Source: Bacteroidota bacterium
GTDB lineage: Bacteria > Bacteroidota > Bacteroidia > Bacteroidales > JAGONC01
NCBI GenBank assembly: GCA_022711405.1
Contig: JAKLFC010000002.1
Location: 371,772 to 435,771 of the forward strand
Length of the DNA stretch: 64,000 nt
Reading direction: 5' to 3'
Shown: positions 1-9,929 of the stretch, piece after piece
Numbering within the stretch: the first letter of the stretch is position 1
Layout: each line of letters opens with the position of its first letter
Made by a program: the position numbers and the translations under genes
Notes under the pieces: model-generated
Database searches by the model: none
Told to the model about the DNA's origin: nothing
What the model saw: only the letters and a program-made list of their open reading frames with translations

Positions 1-2
1 AG

Positions 3-953
3 GATTATGTTTATGCGGAAGCTGATAAGGCAGGCATGCCCCATTTGCCTGTGGCGCTGACAGAATATAATATTTTTGCGATTAAATCCAACCAGCCCGT
101 GTCGCATGCGAACGGGATGCATGCGGTGCTGGTGACGGGGGAAGCAATGCGGACCGGATACGGGGCCGCCCTCCGCTGGGATCTGGCCAACAGCTGGAAC
201 AACGGCAATGACCATGGCATGTACTCGTTCGGCGATGAGCCAGGAGTGGTCCAATACGCCCCGCGGCCTGCTTTCTATCACCTGTACTACCAGCGGCGTT
301 ACACCGGAGATGTACTGCTCCACATGACACAGCGGGGCGATACCAACGTGGTGGCTTTCCCAACCGCCTTTTCCTCCGGCCAGGTGGCCGTCACCATGGT
401 CAACAAGGCCACATATGATGTCGTGGTACGGCTGAACGTACAGGAATTTAAATTCGGAGACAGGTATTACACCTATACCCTCACCGGCGACGGAACGGAC
501 TTTTCAAGGAAGGTCTTCGTAAATGGCATTGGAAATACAGGCGTCGCCGGGGGACCCGGTAACTATGAATCCATTGAGGCAAATTCCTGCCTCATAGGGG
601 ATGAGATCAGGATCAAGCTCCCGCGTTACTCCACCACGCTCGTCCTGGTGGAACCGGGTGAAAAGGAACTCATCATCAATGAAGACATCGCCGGGATCCA
701 ATCCACACCGGCGCCCGATCCCATCCTCATCTCCCCAAATCCAGCTCAGGGCCGGTTCCGGATCAGTGATGTTCCCTCAACGATTAATAAATTAACAATC
801 AGTGACATGAATGGCAGAGCCGTATATGTTTATCTTTGTAAACGCGGCGAGGAACTGAACCGGGAATTCGGGGTAACCCTGGATCCCGGCATGTACCAAT
901 GCATCTTTACGGGAAGTAACGACATATATACCAAAAAACTGATCATTCACTGA
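3..953 (+). CDS. C-terminal part of a secreted glycoside hydrolase with a T9SS sorting domain (5' truncated by window edge)
   Basis: The frame is open from the window edge, so the N-terminus is missing. The visible 316 residues begin in what looks like the end of a TIM barrel: the motif ALTEYN (Glu codon at 63-65) resembles the nucleophile strand of clan GH-A enzymes. An all-beta accessory region follows (RRYTGDVLLHM...), as in GH44, GH51 or GH39-like enzymes, but I cannot assign the family. The last ~75 residues (PILISPNPAQGRFRI ... LDPGMYQCIF ... KKLIIH) form a type A T9SS C-terminal domain, so the product should be exported by the type IX system and be surface-attached or released. It lies 1 nt before the GH31 gene and probably heads the same operon. 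Sure: secreted and T9SS. Inferred: hydrolase on hemicellulose. Confidence 0.72.
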   Translation, partial: DYVYAEADKAGMPHLPVALTEYNIFAIKSNQPVSHANGMHAVLVTGEAMRTGYGAALRWDLANSWNNGNDHGMYSFGDEPGVVQYAPRPAFYHLYYQRRYTGDVLLHMTQRGDTNVVAFPTAFSSGQVAVTMVNKATYDVVVRLNVQEFKFGDRYYTYTLTGDGTDFSRKVFVNGIGNTGVAGGPGNYESIEANSCLIGDEIRIKLPRYSTTLVLVEPGEKELIINEDIAGIQSTPAPDPILISPNPAQGRFRISDVPSTINKLTISDMNGRAVYVYLCKRGEELNREFGVTLDPGMYQCIFTGSNDIYTKKLIIH

Positions 954-954
954 A

Positions 955-3813
955 ATGAAAAACATCCGGATCCCTTTTCACCTGCCCGCCATCATCGCCC
1001 TGCTGATCTTTATGATTTCATGCCAGAAGGCATCCTATGAAAGGATCCCGGACGGTCTGATCGTTCATGTGGAGAAAACAGCACACCAGCCAGCTCACGC
1101 TGTCAGGCTTCAGGTGATCAGGGACCACATTATTCATGTCACCTCTGTTCCGGGTGAGGTTTTCAGCGAACCAAAAAGCCTGATCGTACCCGATACGCTG
1201 TCAGCCACCGCCGATTTCGACATCTTAGAACAAGATGACAAGATCATCCTGAAAACAAAGGCTTTACAGGTCCAGGTGAGACCTGTCACCGGCGAAGTCT
1301 CTTTTTCCGATGCCCGGGGACAGGTGTATCTCGCTGAAAAACAAGGAGGTGGAAAATCCTTTGGAAATGTAATGGTGGATGGTCAGAAATTTCTGACCGT
1401 TCAACAGCAATTCGGGTCTGCCGATGGCGAAGCCCTGTACGGATTGGGTTCCAATCAGACCAGCTACATGAACCTGAAGGGAAAAGATGCCGACCTGTTT
1501 CAGTATAACACGCAGGCCATCGTTCCCTTCCTGGTCTCCACCAGGAACTATGGCATCCTGTGGGATAATTATTCCAGGACCAGATTTGGGGATGTCCGTG
1601 AACCGGAAGAATTGTCGGGACTGAAGCTCTATGATAAAGATGGCCGGGAAGGCGGTCTGAGTGCGATCTACAGGGACAGGAACGACACATCGAAGGTGTT
1701 TCTGACGCGCATGGAAAGGGAAATCAATTACCAGTTCATCCCCGACCTGGTGAAGTTTCCTGAAGGATACAACCTGGGTGAGGCGGCGGTCACCTGGATC
1801 GGTGCGATGGAAGCAGCCGAATCCGGCACCCATAAATTTATCTTTACATCGGCCGGGTATGCCAGGTTATGGGTTGACGGAACACTGCTGTTCGATCGCT
1901 GGCGACAGTGCTGGAATACCTGTTCCAACCGGTTCGACCTCAACATGGAAGCGGGTAAAAAGTATGCCCTTAAAATAGAATGGATCCCTGACGGCGGCGA
2001 ATCCTTTATCACCCTGAAACATCTTTCACCGTTGCCTGCCGATGATCAGAACAGGATCACCCTTGCTTCAGAGGTGGCCGATCAGATTGACTATTATTTC
2101 ATCGCCGGACAAAGCATGGATGAGGTGATCAGCGGGTACCGCACCCTCACCGGTAAGGCGACCATGATGCCAAAGTGGGCGCTGGGTTTCTGGCAAAGCC
2201 GCGAACGGTACAAAACACAGCAGGAGATCCTGGAAGTGGTAAGTGAATACAGAAAACGGAACATACCGCTGGACAACATCGTCCTTGACTGGCAGTACTG
2301 GCCCATTGACAAGTGGGGCGATCACCAGTTTGAAGCTTCCCGCTTCCCTGATCCGGCGGGAATGATGACCACCCTTCATGATTCCCTGAACGCCCGCCTG
2401 ATGATCTCCGTATGGCCCAAGTATTACAAAGGCACCGCCAACTTTGAGGCCATGGACCAAAAAGGCTGGCTGTACAAACTCAACATTGAGAAAAACAGGA
2501 AAGACTGGCTGGGTTATGTATCCACTTTTTATGATGCGTACAATACAGAGGCTCAGAAGGCTTTCTGGGATCAGATCAATGCCGCTATTTACAGCAAGGG
2601 GGTGGATGCCTGGTGGCTCGACGCCACCGAGCCCGATATTTGTTCCAATCTTCCCATGGATGAGCGCAAAGCGCTGATGAATCCCACTGCGCTGGGTCCA
2701 GCAGCCAAATATTTCAATGCCTTCGCGCTGGAGCAGGCCCAGGCTGTCTATGAAGGCCAGCGCCGCACCAATCCCGGTAAGCGGGTTTACATCCTTACCC
2801 GCTCTGCCTTTGCCGGCTTACAGCGGTATGCAGCGGCAAACTGGAGCGGCGACATTGCAGCCCGCTGGCACGACATGGCAGCCCAGATCCCCTGCGGACT
2901 CAATTTCAGCATCTCGGGAATCCCCTGGTGGACCATGGACATCGGCGGCTTTGCCGTGGAAAACCGGTATTACGATGCCACGGGCGAAACCCTTGAAGAG
3001 TGGCGTGAACTCATGACCCGATGGCACCAGTTCGGCGCCTTCGTCCCCATCTTCCGTTCCCACGGACAGTACCCCTACAGGGAGATCTACCTTACAGCAC
3101 CACAGGATCATCCTGTCTACCAGGCCATGGTGGACTATAACCATCTGCGCTACCGGCTCATGCCATATATCTATTCGCTGGCTGGTTATACCTGGCTGAA
3201 TGATTACACGGTCATGCGGCCGCTGGCCATGGATTTTGGCGAAGATGCCCGCGTACTCGATATCGGGGATCAGTACATGTTCGGCCCGGACCTGATGATC
3301 AATCCGGTATGTACATACAGGGCCCGCGAAAGAGCGGTGTACCTGCCGGCGCCCACGGGCTGGTATGATTTTTTCACGGGCGGCCATTACCCCGGCGGCC
3401 AGACGATCATGGCTCCATCGCCCCTGGAATACATACCCACCTTTGTCAGGGAAGGGACCATCCTTCCCCTAGGCCCCGAAATCCAGCATACCGCCGAGAA
3501 ACCGGCGGATCCGCTCACCCTGTTCGTCTTCAGCGGACACGACGGGAAATTTGTTCTTTACGAGGATGAAAATACCAACTATAATTACGAGAAGGGAGCT
3601 TTTACGACCATTTCCTTTCTTTATGACGATTCCGGAAAAACACTGACCATCGGCCAACGCGAGGGAACCTTCGAAGGCATGCTCCAGCGCCGTACCATTC
3701 AAATCATCGTGGTCACTCCCCTGAAACCGGAGAAAATGGATCTCAGGGGAGTACCCGATAAAGTAATCACCTATGACGGCACCGGGCAAATCATTGACCT
3801 TTCAAACCTGTAA
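955..3813 (+). CDS. GH31 lipoprotein with PA14 insert, alpha-xylosidase-like
   Basis: 952 residues. The signal peptide ends in a lipobox (FMISC, Cys23), so the protein is a lipoprotein. A beta-sandwich N-domain is followed by a PA14 domain at about residues 255-360 and then the GH31 barrel. The nucleophile is Asp556 in WWLDATEPD and the acid/base is probably Asp633 in WSGDIAARW. GH31 enzymes with a PA14 insert and the WLDATEPD signature are best known as alpha-xylosidases acting on xyloglucan oligosaccharides (Cellvibrio Xyl31A type), so that is the preferred specificity; alpha-glucosidase is the alternative. It starts 1 nt after the upstream hydrolase stop and is followed after 25 nt by the CE7-GH2 gene, pointing to co-transcription and joint debranching of a hemicellulose. 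Confidence 0.88.
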   Translation: MKNIRIPFHLPAIIALLIFMISCQKASYERIPDGLIVHVEKTAHQPAHAVRLQVIRDHIIHVTSVPGEVFSEPKSLIVPDTLSATADFDILEQDDKIILKTKALQVQVRPVTGEVSFSDARGQVYLAEKQGGGKSFGNVMVDGQKFLTVQQQFGSADGEALYGLGSNQTSYMNLKGKDADLFQYNTQAIVPFLVSTRNYGILWDNYSRTRFGDVREPEELSGLKLYDKDGREGGLSAIYRDRNDTSKVFLTRMEREINYQFIPDLVKFPEGYNLGEAAVTWIGAMEAAESGTHKFIFTSAGYARLWVDGTLLFDRWRQCWNTCSNRFDLNMEAGKKYALKIEWIPDGGESFITLKHLSPLPADDQNRITLASEVADQIDYYFIAGQSMDEVISGYRTLTGKATMMPKWALGFWQSRERYKTQQEILEVVSEYRKRNIPLDNIVLDWQYWPIDKWGDHQFEASRFPDPAGMMTTLHDSLNARLMISVWPKYYKGTANFEAMDQKGWLYKLNIEKNRKDWLGYVSTFYDAYNTEAQKAFWDQINAAIYSKGVDAWWLDATEPDICSNLPMDERKALMNPTALGPAAKYFNAFALEQAQAVYEGQRRTNPGKRVYILTRSAFAGLQRYAAANWSGDIAARWHDMAAQIPCGLNFSISGIPWWTMDIGGFAVENRYYDATGETLEEWRELMTRWHQFGAFVPIFRSHGQYPYREIYLTAPQDHPVYQAMVDYNHLRYRLMPYIYSLAGYTWLNDYTVMRPLAMDFGEDARVLDIGDQYMFGPDLMINPVCTYRARERAVYLPAPTGWYDFFTGGHYPGGQTIMAPSPLEYIPTFVREGTILPLGPEIQHTAEKPADPLTLFVFSGHDGKFVLYEDENTNYNYEKGAFTTISFLYDDSGKTLTIGQREGTFEGMLQRRTIQIIVVTPLKPEKMDLRGVPDKVITYDGTGQIIDLSNL

Positions 3814-3838
3814 ATCAACATATTATAAAAATAACAAC

Positions 3839-6800
3839 ATGATGAAAAGAGTACTCTGTTGGTTACTTGCGCTGGCCCTTACCGGCCCATGCGTTGCCCA
3901 GGAACTGCTGCCCGTGCAATGGAAATTCAAAACCGGCGACGATCCTGCCTGGGCTTCTCCTTCTTTTGATGATTCAGGCTGGAGTGAAATCATCCCCGGA
4001 GAAGTGTGGGAAAATCAGGGATTCCCTGGTTATGATGGCTTTGCCTGGTACAGAACCTCGGTCGTCATTCCTTCGACATTAAAAAGCAATGCATTGGAAT
4101 ATGGCGGATTCCTGTTGCAGCTGGGCAAAATTGACGATGTCGATTTCACCTATCTGAATGGCGAATTTTTAGCAGGGTTGGGTGAGCTCCCTCCCAATTA
4201 TGTTACCCGGTGGGATGAAATCCGGAATTATACAATCCCTGCCGGCAAAATCCTGTGGGATCAGCCCAATACCCTTGCCGTGAGGGTTTTTGATCTTACC
4301 GGTGGTGGCGGTATATATGGTGAGCCCATCCTCCTTACGGTACATGGTCCGGCTGACCATATCATGATAGAGCCCGCCTTCGCCGAACCTGACCATATCC
4401 TGAAAGGTTCACAGGATATGAACATTCCCATCAGGCTTATCAATAATTTCCATCGCCCGTTCACCGGAAAAATCGGGATCCGGGTCGTGTCGGATTTTGG
4501 AGAAGAGATTTACGGTCAGGAACAAAATCTGACATTGAACGCCAAAAAACAAATCCTGGTCAATTTCACTATTCAGGGCCTTCGTCCCGGTTTTTATAAG
4601 GCTTTGGTGACCCTGGCCAGTGATATTGCCACCAAAAAAATATCCTTTGCGTTCGGGTATGAGCCTGAAAAGATCTACAGCCCGCCTGATCCGCGCCCCG
4701 ATTTTGATGACTACTGGGCACGCGCCAAAAGGGAACTGAACGCGGTTGATCCGCAGTTCAATATGATAAAGATCGATTCGCTGTGCACTTCCAGGCGAAA
4801 CGTATACCTGGTGGAAATGAGGTCCCTGGGCAATATCCTGATCCGGGGATGGTATTCGGTACCCACGGCGCCCGGAAAATACCCTGCGGTCATGCAGGTA
4901 CACGGATACCAGAGTGTCATTCTGCCGGAATATGTGGATTACGGTGACGACCTTATCGGATTCGGCCTGCACATCCGCGGACATGGCAACAGCCGCGACC
5001 ATGTCAATCCCGGATTCCCGGGCTTCCTGCAGTCTTTCCTTGAGGATAAGGAGATGTACATTTACCGCGGAGGGTACATGGATTGTGTCCGTGGTGTGGA
5101 TTTTCTTTTCTCCCGTCCTGAAGTGGATACCTCACGGGTCGCCGTTGAAGGCGCCAGCCAGGGGGGAGCCCTGACTTTTGCCACCGCCGCCCTGTGCAAT
5201 GACAGAATAACGGTCTGTGCACCCCAGGTGCCCTTCCTGTCAGACTTTGAAGATTACTTCAGGGTGGCCACATGGCCCGGCAATGAATTCATCAGCATGG
5301 TCGTGGAACAGAAAAAGATGACCTGGGAAGAAGTGTACAACACCCTCAGTTATATTGATATCAAGAACCTGGCGGGCTGGATCAGGGCCCCCATGATCAT
5401 GGGCGTCGGCCTCGCTGATGATGTATGCCCGCCCCATATCAATTTTGCCGCCTACAACCAGGTAAAATCGGAAAAACAATATATCGTATATCCAGAAAGC
5501 GGACATGGCCTTCCGGAAGACTTTTATTTTAAGAAAATGGCATTCATCCGTCAAACATTCTTCCCTGACAGCCTGCCATCCACCGGATCCGATGTGCGAA
5601 CCAGAGAAAATTTCAACCGCGGCTGGAAATTCTTACCGGGCGATCCACCGGGAGCATCGGCCGTACTGTTTGACGATTCGGGCTGGAGACCACTGAACCT
5701 GCCTCACGACTGGAGCATTGAAGGGGATTTTAACGTTCAAAATCCGTCTTCTCCTGGAGGAGGAGCGCTTCCAGGCGGCATCGGATGGTACCGCAACACA
5801 TTTCACATTCCATCCTCCGACAGGGGAAAAAATATCTATGCCGAGTTCGACGGAGTCTACCGCATGGGAGAGGTATGGATCAATGGCCATTACCTGGGGA
5901 AAAGACCGTACGGGTATTCTTCCTTCCGCTACGAACTGACGCAATACCTTAACTATGGCAACGAGGCCAATGTGATCAGTGTCAGGGTTGATAATTCACA
6001 GCAGCCCAATTCACGGTGGTATTCCGGATCAGGGATCTACCGGAACGTCTGGCTCGTAAAAACAGGCTCCATTGCCGTTGATCACTGGGGAACCTATGTC
6101 ACAACGCCCACCGTGACTGAAAATGATGCAGAAGTCAACATACGTACACGAATCCGCAACACAACAGGCACATCGGTCAAGATCTCCGTCAAATCAAGCA
6201 TTTATGATCATACCAACAAACTGATATCTGAGAAGACTTCTCCGGGGATGCTGGTCAGCACTTCCGGCAGCGAGATCAAACAAACCATCACTGTTCCCGC
6301 TCCGGAACTCTGGTCGGTCGACAATCCGGTGATGTACCGGGTGGTCACTACCCTTCTTTCCAAGGAACAGGTTCTGGATGAATACATCACTCCTTTCGGG
6401 ATCCGGTCGTTTGAATTCAGCAGTACCCGTGGATTTTTATTAAATGGTAAACCATTAAAAATCAATGGAGTGTGTAACCATCATGACCTGGGCTGCCTTG
6501 GCGCTGCCATCAACACCCGCGGCCTTGAACGTCAGCTGGAATTGTTAAAGGCAATGGGGTGCAACGGCATACGGACATCGCACAATCCACCGGCTCCTGA
6601 ATTGCTGGACCTCTGCGACAGGATGGGATTCATCGTGATGGATGAAGCGTTCGACATGTGGAAAATAAGCAAGACTCCCTTCGACTACAGTGCTGACTTT
6701 GATGTGTGGCACCGGCGCGACCTGGAAGACCTGGTGTTGCGCGACCGCAATCATCCCAGCGTGTTCATCTGGAGCATCGGCAATGAGATCATGGAACAAT

Positions 6801-7942
6801 GGGATACCTCGGGGACCCGGATTGCACGGGAGCTGGCCTCCATCGTCAGGAAACTGGATGACACCCGGCCCATCACCGCTGCGTGCAATGACCCAAAACC
6901 GGAGAACTATCTCATCCGTTCAAAAGCCCTCGATCTGATCGGTTACAATTATCATGAGGAGAATTTCGCCCAGTTTCCGGAATTGTTCCCCGGGCAGAAA
7001 TTCCTTGCCACCGAGACAACCTCCGCACTGGCCACCCGCGGCAGCTACGACATGCCTTCCGACAGCATCCGCCGCTGGCCCCTCAAATGGGATGTACCCT
7101 TTTATGAAGGTAATGCCGACATGAGCTGTTCGGCGTATGACAACTGCTCTGCGCCATGGGGCTCCACCCATGAAGAGACCTGGAAAATAGTGAAAAAATA
7201 TGACTTCATGTCAGGCATGTTCATTTGGACCGGCTTCGACTATATCGGCGAACCCACACCATATCCCTGGCCCGCCCGCAGTTCCTACTTTGGTATCCTC
7301 GATCTCTGCGGGTTCCCGAAAGATGCGTATTATCTGTACAAAAGCGAATGGACAAGCGAGCCCGTCCTTCACCTCTTCCCCCACTGGAATTGGGCTCCCG
7401 GACAAATGATCGATGTATGGGCCTATTCCAACTGTGACGAAGTGGAGCTATGGCTCAACGGCACTTCGCTCGGAGCACAGCGTAAAACCGGTGATATGCT
7501 GCATTTCAGCTGGAGGGTGCCCTTTGAGGCCGGTACCCTTCGTGCCACAGGGAAACAGAACGGCAAGGTGATCCTGACCAGGGAAATCCAGACCGCCGGA
7601 GAACCATACCGCATCGTTCTCTCACCCGACCGTAATGCGATCCGCGCCGACGGAGACGATCTGTCGTATGTGACGGTCACTGTGGTGGACAAAAACAACG
7701 TCGTTGTGCCGTATGCCGACAACCGGATCTATTTCACGGTAGAAGGCAACGGTGAGCTCGAGGCGACCGACAACGGAAACCAGGTGAGCATGGAGTCGTT
7801 CAAATCCCATGAAAGAAGAGCGTTTCACGGGATGTGCCTGGCGGTGGTACGAAGCGGCCTGCAGCCGGGAAACCTTGTCCTGAAAGCCAGCGCAGATGGC
7901 CTGCAGCCAGCCGGATGCACCCTTCAACTATTACATCCATGA
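3839..7942 (+). CDS. Fusion of CE7 acetylesterase and GH2 glycosidase (beta-galactosidase-like)
   Basis: 1367 residues from ATG 3839 (MMKRVLCWLL), which gives a clean signal peptide ending near CVAQ; an upstream in-frame ATG at 3773 lies inside the GH31 gene. Order: a jelly-roll sugar-binding region (~25-175), a linker, a CE7/acetyl-xylan-esterase hydrolase (~275-575) with Ser440 in GASQGG, Asp527 in GLADDVCPP and His556 in SGHG, then a full GH2 module with sugar-binding, Ig-like and barrel domains. GH2 acid/base is Glu983 (SIGNE) and nucleophile Glu1059 (ATETTS). The tail is DUF4982 plus a further Ig-like domain, an architecture common in Bacteroidota beta-galactosidases. Both active sites look intact, so one polypeptide may deacetylate and trim the same side chain. 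The stop overlaps the GH5 start by 4 nt (ATGA). GH2 specificity (galactose or mannose) is inferred. Confidence 0.88.
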   Translation: MMKRVLCWLLALALTGPCVAQELLPVQWKFKTGDDPAWASPSFDDSGWSEIIPGEVWENQGFPGYDGFAWYRTSVVIPSTLKSNALEYGGFLLQLGKIDDVDFTYLNGEFLAGLGELPPNYVTRWDEIRNYTIPAGKILWDQPNTLAVRVFDLTGGGGIYGEPILLTVHGPADHIMIEPAFAEPDHILKGSQDMNIPIRLINNFHRPFTGKIGIRVVSDFGEEIYGQEQNLTLNAKKQILVNFTIQGLRPGFYKALVTLASDIATKKISFAFGYEPEKIYSPPDPRPDFDDYWARAKRELNAVDPQFNMIKIDSLCTSRRNVYLVEMRSLGNILIRGWYSVPTAPGKYPAVMQVHGYQSVILPEYVDYGDDLIGFGLHIRGHGNSRDHVNPGFPGFLQSFLEDKEMYIYRGGYMDCVRGVDFLFSRPEVDTSRVAVEGASQGGALTFATAALCNDRITVCAPQVPFLSDFEDYFRVATWPGNEFISMVVEQKKMTWEEVYNTLSYIDIKNLAGWIRAPMIMGVGLADDVCPPHINFAAYNQVKSEKQYIVYPESGHGLPEDFYFKKMAFIRQTFFPDSLPSTGSDVRTRENFNRGWKFLPGDPPGASAVLFDDSGWRPLNLPHDWSIEGDFNVQNPSSPGGGALPGGIGWYRNTFHIPSSDRGKNIYAEFDGVYRMGEVWINGHYLGKRPYGYSSFRYELTQYLNYGNEANVISVRVDNSQQPNSRWYSGSGIYRNVWLVKTGSIAVDHWGTYVTTPTVTENDAEVNIRTRIRNTTGTSVKISVKSSIYDHTNKLISEKTSPGMLVSTSGSEIKQTITVPAPELWSVDNPVMYRVVTTLLSKEQVLDEYITPFGIRSFEFSSTRGFLLNGKPLKINGVCNHHDLGCLGAAINTRGLERQLELLKAMGCNGIRTSHNPPAPELLDLCDRMGFIVMDEAFDMWKISKTPFDYSADFDVWHRRDLEDLVLRDRNHPSVFIWSIGNEIMEQWDTSGTRIARELASIVRKLDDTRPITAACNDPKPENYLIRSKALDLIGYNYHEENFAQFPELFPGQKFLATETTSALATRGSYDMPSDSIRRWPLKWDVPFYEGNADMSCSAYDNCSAPWGSTHEETWKIVKKYDFMSGMFIWTGFDYIGEPTPYPWPARSSYFGILDLCGFPKDAYYLYKSEWTSEPVLHLFPHWNWAPGQMIDVWAYSNCDEVELWLNGTSLGAQRKTGDMLHFSWRVPFEAGTLRATGKQNGKVILTREIQTAGEPYRIVLSPDRNAIRADGDDLSYVTVTVVDKNNVVVPYADNRIYFTVEGNGELEATDNGNQVSMESFKSHERRAFHGMCLAVVRSGLQPGNLVLKASADGLQPAGCTLQLLHP

Positions 7943-9030
7943 TGATCATGAAAAAAGCTTTGTTTCTTTCCGTTTCCCTCATCCTTGTGATGATAGGCAC
8001 AGCACAGATCCCGTTCCACCGGGGCGTCAACCTTACCGGATGGTTCCAGGCCCGCGACGCGAAGCATATCCAGTTTGAACGGTTCTCCAGGAAGGATTTC
8101 CAGGATATTAAAAGCCTCGGATGTGACGTCATCCGTCTGCCCATCAACCTGCACAGCATGACAGGTAAGGAACCGGAATATATCCTGGAGCCGTATTTTC
8201 TCAGCTGCCTGGATTCAGCCGTCAACTGGGCAGAACAGCTGGGACTGCACCTGATCCTCGACAACCACTCGTTCCATCCCATCAGGGTCACCGATCCGGA
8301 GATCGGTATGATCCTCAACAAGGTATGGCCCCAACTGGCAGAACGGTACAGGGAGCGCTCCGACCTCATCAGTTATGAAGTACTGAACGAACCACATGGC
8401 ATCTCCAACAAGCTGTGGGGTGAGATACAGCAGGAGGCCATCAATGCCATTCGTCAGGTCGACACCCGGCATGCCATCATCATCGGCCCTTCGGGATACA
8501 ATGGATATAAAGACCTTGACAGCATGCCCGTTTACCGGGATCCGAACCTCATCTATACCTTCCATTTTTACGATCCGTTCATGTTCACGCACCAGGGTGC
8601 CGCGTGGAACAGCCCTTCCATGGCCTCGCTCAAGGGAATCCCGTTTCCGTATGATCCCGTACGAATGGCTCCTGTTCCATCGGAGTTCAGGGGCACATGG
8701 GTGGAAGACGGTCTTTTAAGGTATCCCGCTGAAGGTAACGAAGAAAAGGTAAAATCCTTGCTGGACATTGCCATCCGTTTCAGGGACAATCGCCGGGTAG
8801 ACATTTTCTGCGGTGAATTCGGCGTTTACATACCCAACAGCGACAACGATGACCGCTCCTACTGGTATAAAGTGGTCAGAGAGTACCTGGAAAAAAACAA
8901 TATTCCCTGGACATCATGGGACTACAGGGGCACCTTTGGACTTTTCAATAAAGGTTCGATGGAGCTCTTTGAAACCGACCTCAATGTTCCTCTGCTTCAG
9001 AGCCTGGGTTTGACGGTTCCGGAGCAATGA
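7939..9030 (+). CDS. GH5 family endo-beta-glycanase, secreted
   Basis: 363 residues with a signal peptide (MMIMKKALFLSVSL ... GTAQ). The start overlaps the preceding stop as ATGA; ATGs at 7942 and 7948 are equally possible. GH5 hallmarks are RGVNLTGWF near the mature N-terminus, the acid/base Glu151 in VLNEPH, HFYDP in the barrel, and the nucleophile Glu293 in FCGEFG. The closing sequence WTSWDYRGTFGLF is also typical. GH5 enzymes of this size cleave beta-1,4-glucans or mannans internally; subfamily cannot be fixed by eye. Translational coupling to the CE7-GH2 enzyme and proximity to the mannan genes support a hemicellulose role. Confidence 0.88.
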   Translation: MMIMKKALFLSVSLILVMIGTAQIPFHRGVNLTGWFQARDAKHIQFERFSRKDFQDIKSLGCDVIRLPINLHSMTGKEPEYILEPYFLSCLDSAVNWAEQLGLHLILDNHSFHPIRVTDPEIGMILNKVWPQLAERYRERSDLISYEVLNEPHGISNKLWGEIQQEAINAIRQVDTRHAIIIGPSGYNGYKDLDSMPVYRDPNLIYTFHFYDPFMFTHQGAAWNSPSMASLKGIPFPYDPVRMAPVPSEFRGTWVEDGLLRYPAEGNEEKVKSLLDIAIRFRDNRRVDIFCGEFGVYIPNSDNDDRSYWYKVVREYLEKNNIPWTSWDYRGTFGLFNKGSMELFETDLNVPLLQSLGLTVPEQ

Positions 9031-9047
9031 CCGGCCGGTGAGGGTTT

Positions 9048-9929
9048 CTAGATGAACACCCTGACCCCCTGATCATAACTTTCCCTGAGCTCCTTCGGGG
9101 TACAGCCTTTCTTTTTTTTGAAGATACGGTTGAAATTGGAGATGTTATTGAATCCGCAGTCATAGGCGATCTCTGAAATGGTCTGGGTCGTCTCGATCAG
9201 CAGGCGGGAGGCATGCCCCAGCCGGATCTCGGTGAGGCTGTCGATGAACGTCATCCCGGTGCGCAGCTTGAAGAAACGGCTAAAAGCTGTCTCCGTCATG
9301 CTGGTCAGCCTGGCCACCTCGGCCAGGGAAACAGGACGGTGAAAATTCTGATGGGTATAATTCATCACCTTCTCTATCCTGCGACTGTTGTAATGGCTCT
9401 TTTCTGCTGCATTGAACGTTGAGTCACTCAGTATCCGGTAACTACGTGAAATGGACAGGTCGTGGATGATCGACATGAGCTCCAGCACGGAGTCGAAGCC
9501 CTGTTTTTTGGCCAGGCCCATGATACGGGGAGCCAGTTGCCTTGCCGTGGCAGTCGAAAAAAGAATGCCGCGCACGGATTTCTCAAGAAGGTTGCGAATA
9601 AAGGTCAGCTGATTCTTTTTCAGGAACTTCTCATCGAAAAAGTCATGGTGGAACTGAATCGTCACCTCTGTGATGATCTTTCCGTGAAAATCCGATCCGA
9701 ACCAGGCATGCTGAAGATTGGGACCCACCATTACCAGCTCTATATCGCCGATTTCATCGATATGGTCGCCGATCACCCTTTTGGCGCCCCTGGCATTCTG
9801 AATGAAATTGAGCTCAATCTCATCATGAAAATGCAAGGGGAAATCAAAGGCCGTCTTTTTTCTTGAAAAAACTGTAAAACAATCTGCCTGTGTCAGGGGA
9901 GTTATTTCCCTCATCACTTTTTCAACCAT
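9048..9929 (-). CDS. AraC-family transcriptional regulator with cupin sensor domain
   Basis: 293 residues from ATG 9929; a TTG two codons upstream could extend it slightly. The N-terminal ~120 residues look like an AraC-type cupin (FHDEIELNFI ... GDIELVMVGPNLQHAW), which would bind a sugar. Residues ~190-290 are the two-helix-turn-helix DNA-binding domain, with the signature ISEIAYDCGFNNISNFNRIFKKKKGCTPKELR. It is convergent with the GH5 gene (17 nt between stops) and divergent from the GH26 gene, so it is the likely local regulator of the mannan operon. The inducer is not known; mannobiose or a mannosyl-glucose disaccharide is a reasonable guess. Confidence 0.9.
   Translation of the reverse strand: MVEKVMREITPLTQADCFTVFSRKKTAFDFPLHFHDEIELNFIQNARGAKRVIGDHIDEIGDIELVMVGPNLQHAWFGSDFHGKIITEVTIQFHHDFFDEKFLKKNQLTFIRNLLEKSVRGILFSTATARQLAPRIMGLAKKQGFDSVLELMSIIHDLSISRSYRILSDSTFNAAEKSHYNSRRIEKVMNYTHQNFHRPVSLAEVARLTSMTETAFSRFFKLRTGMTFIDSLTEIRLGHASRLLIETTQTISEIAYDCGFNNISNFNRIFKKKKGCTPKELRESYDQGVRVFI

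Noticed and set aside
9028..9040. ACCGGCCGGT palindrome between the GH5 and AraC stops as a terminator
   Set aside because: No loop and no T-tract; too short to act as an intrinsic terminator.
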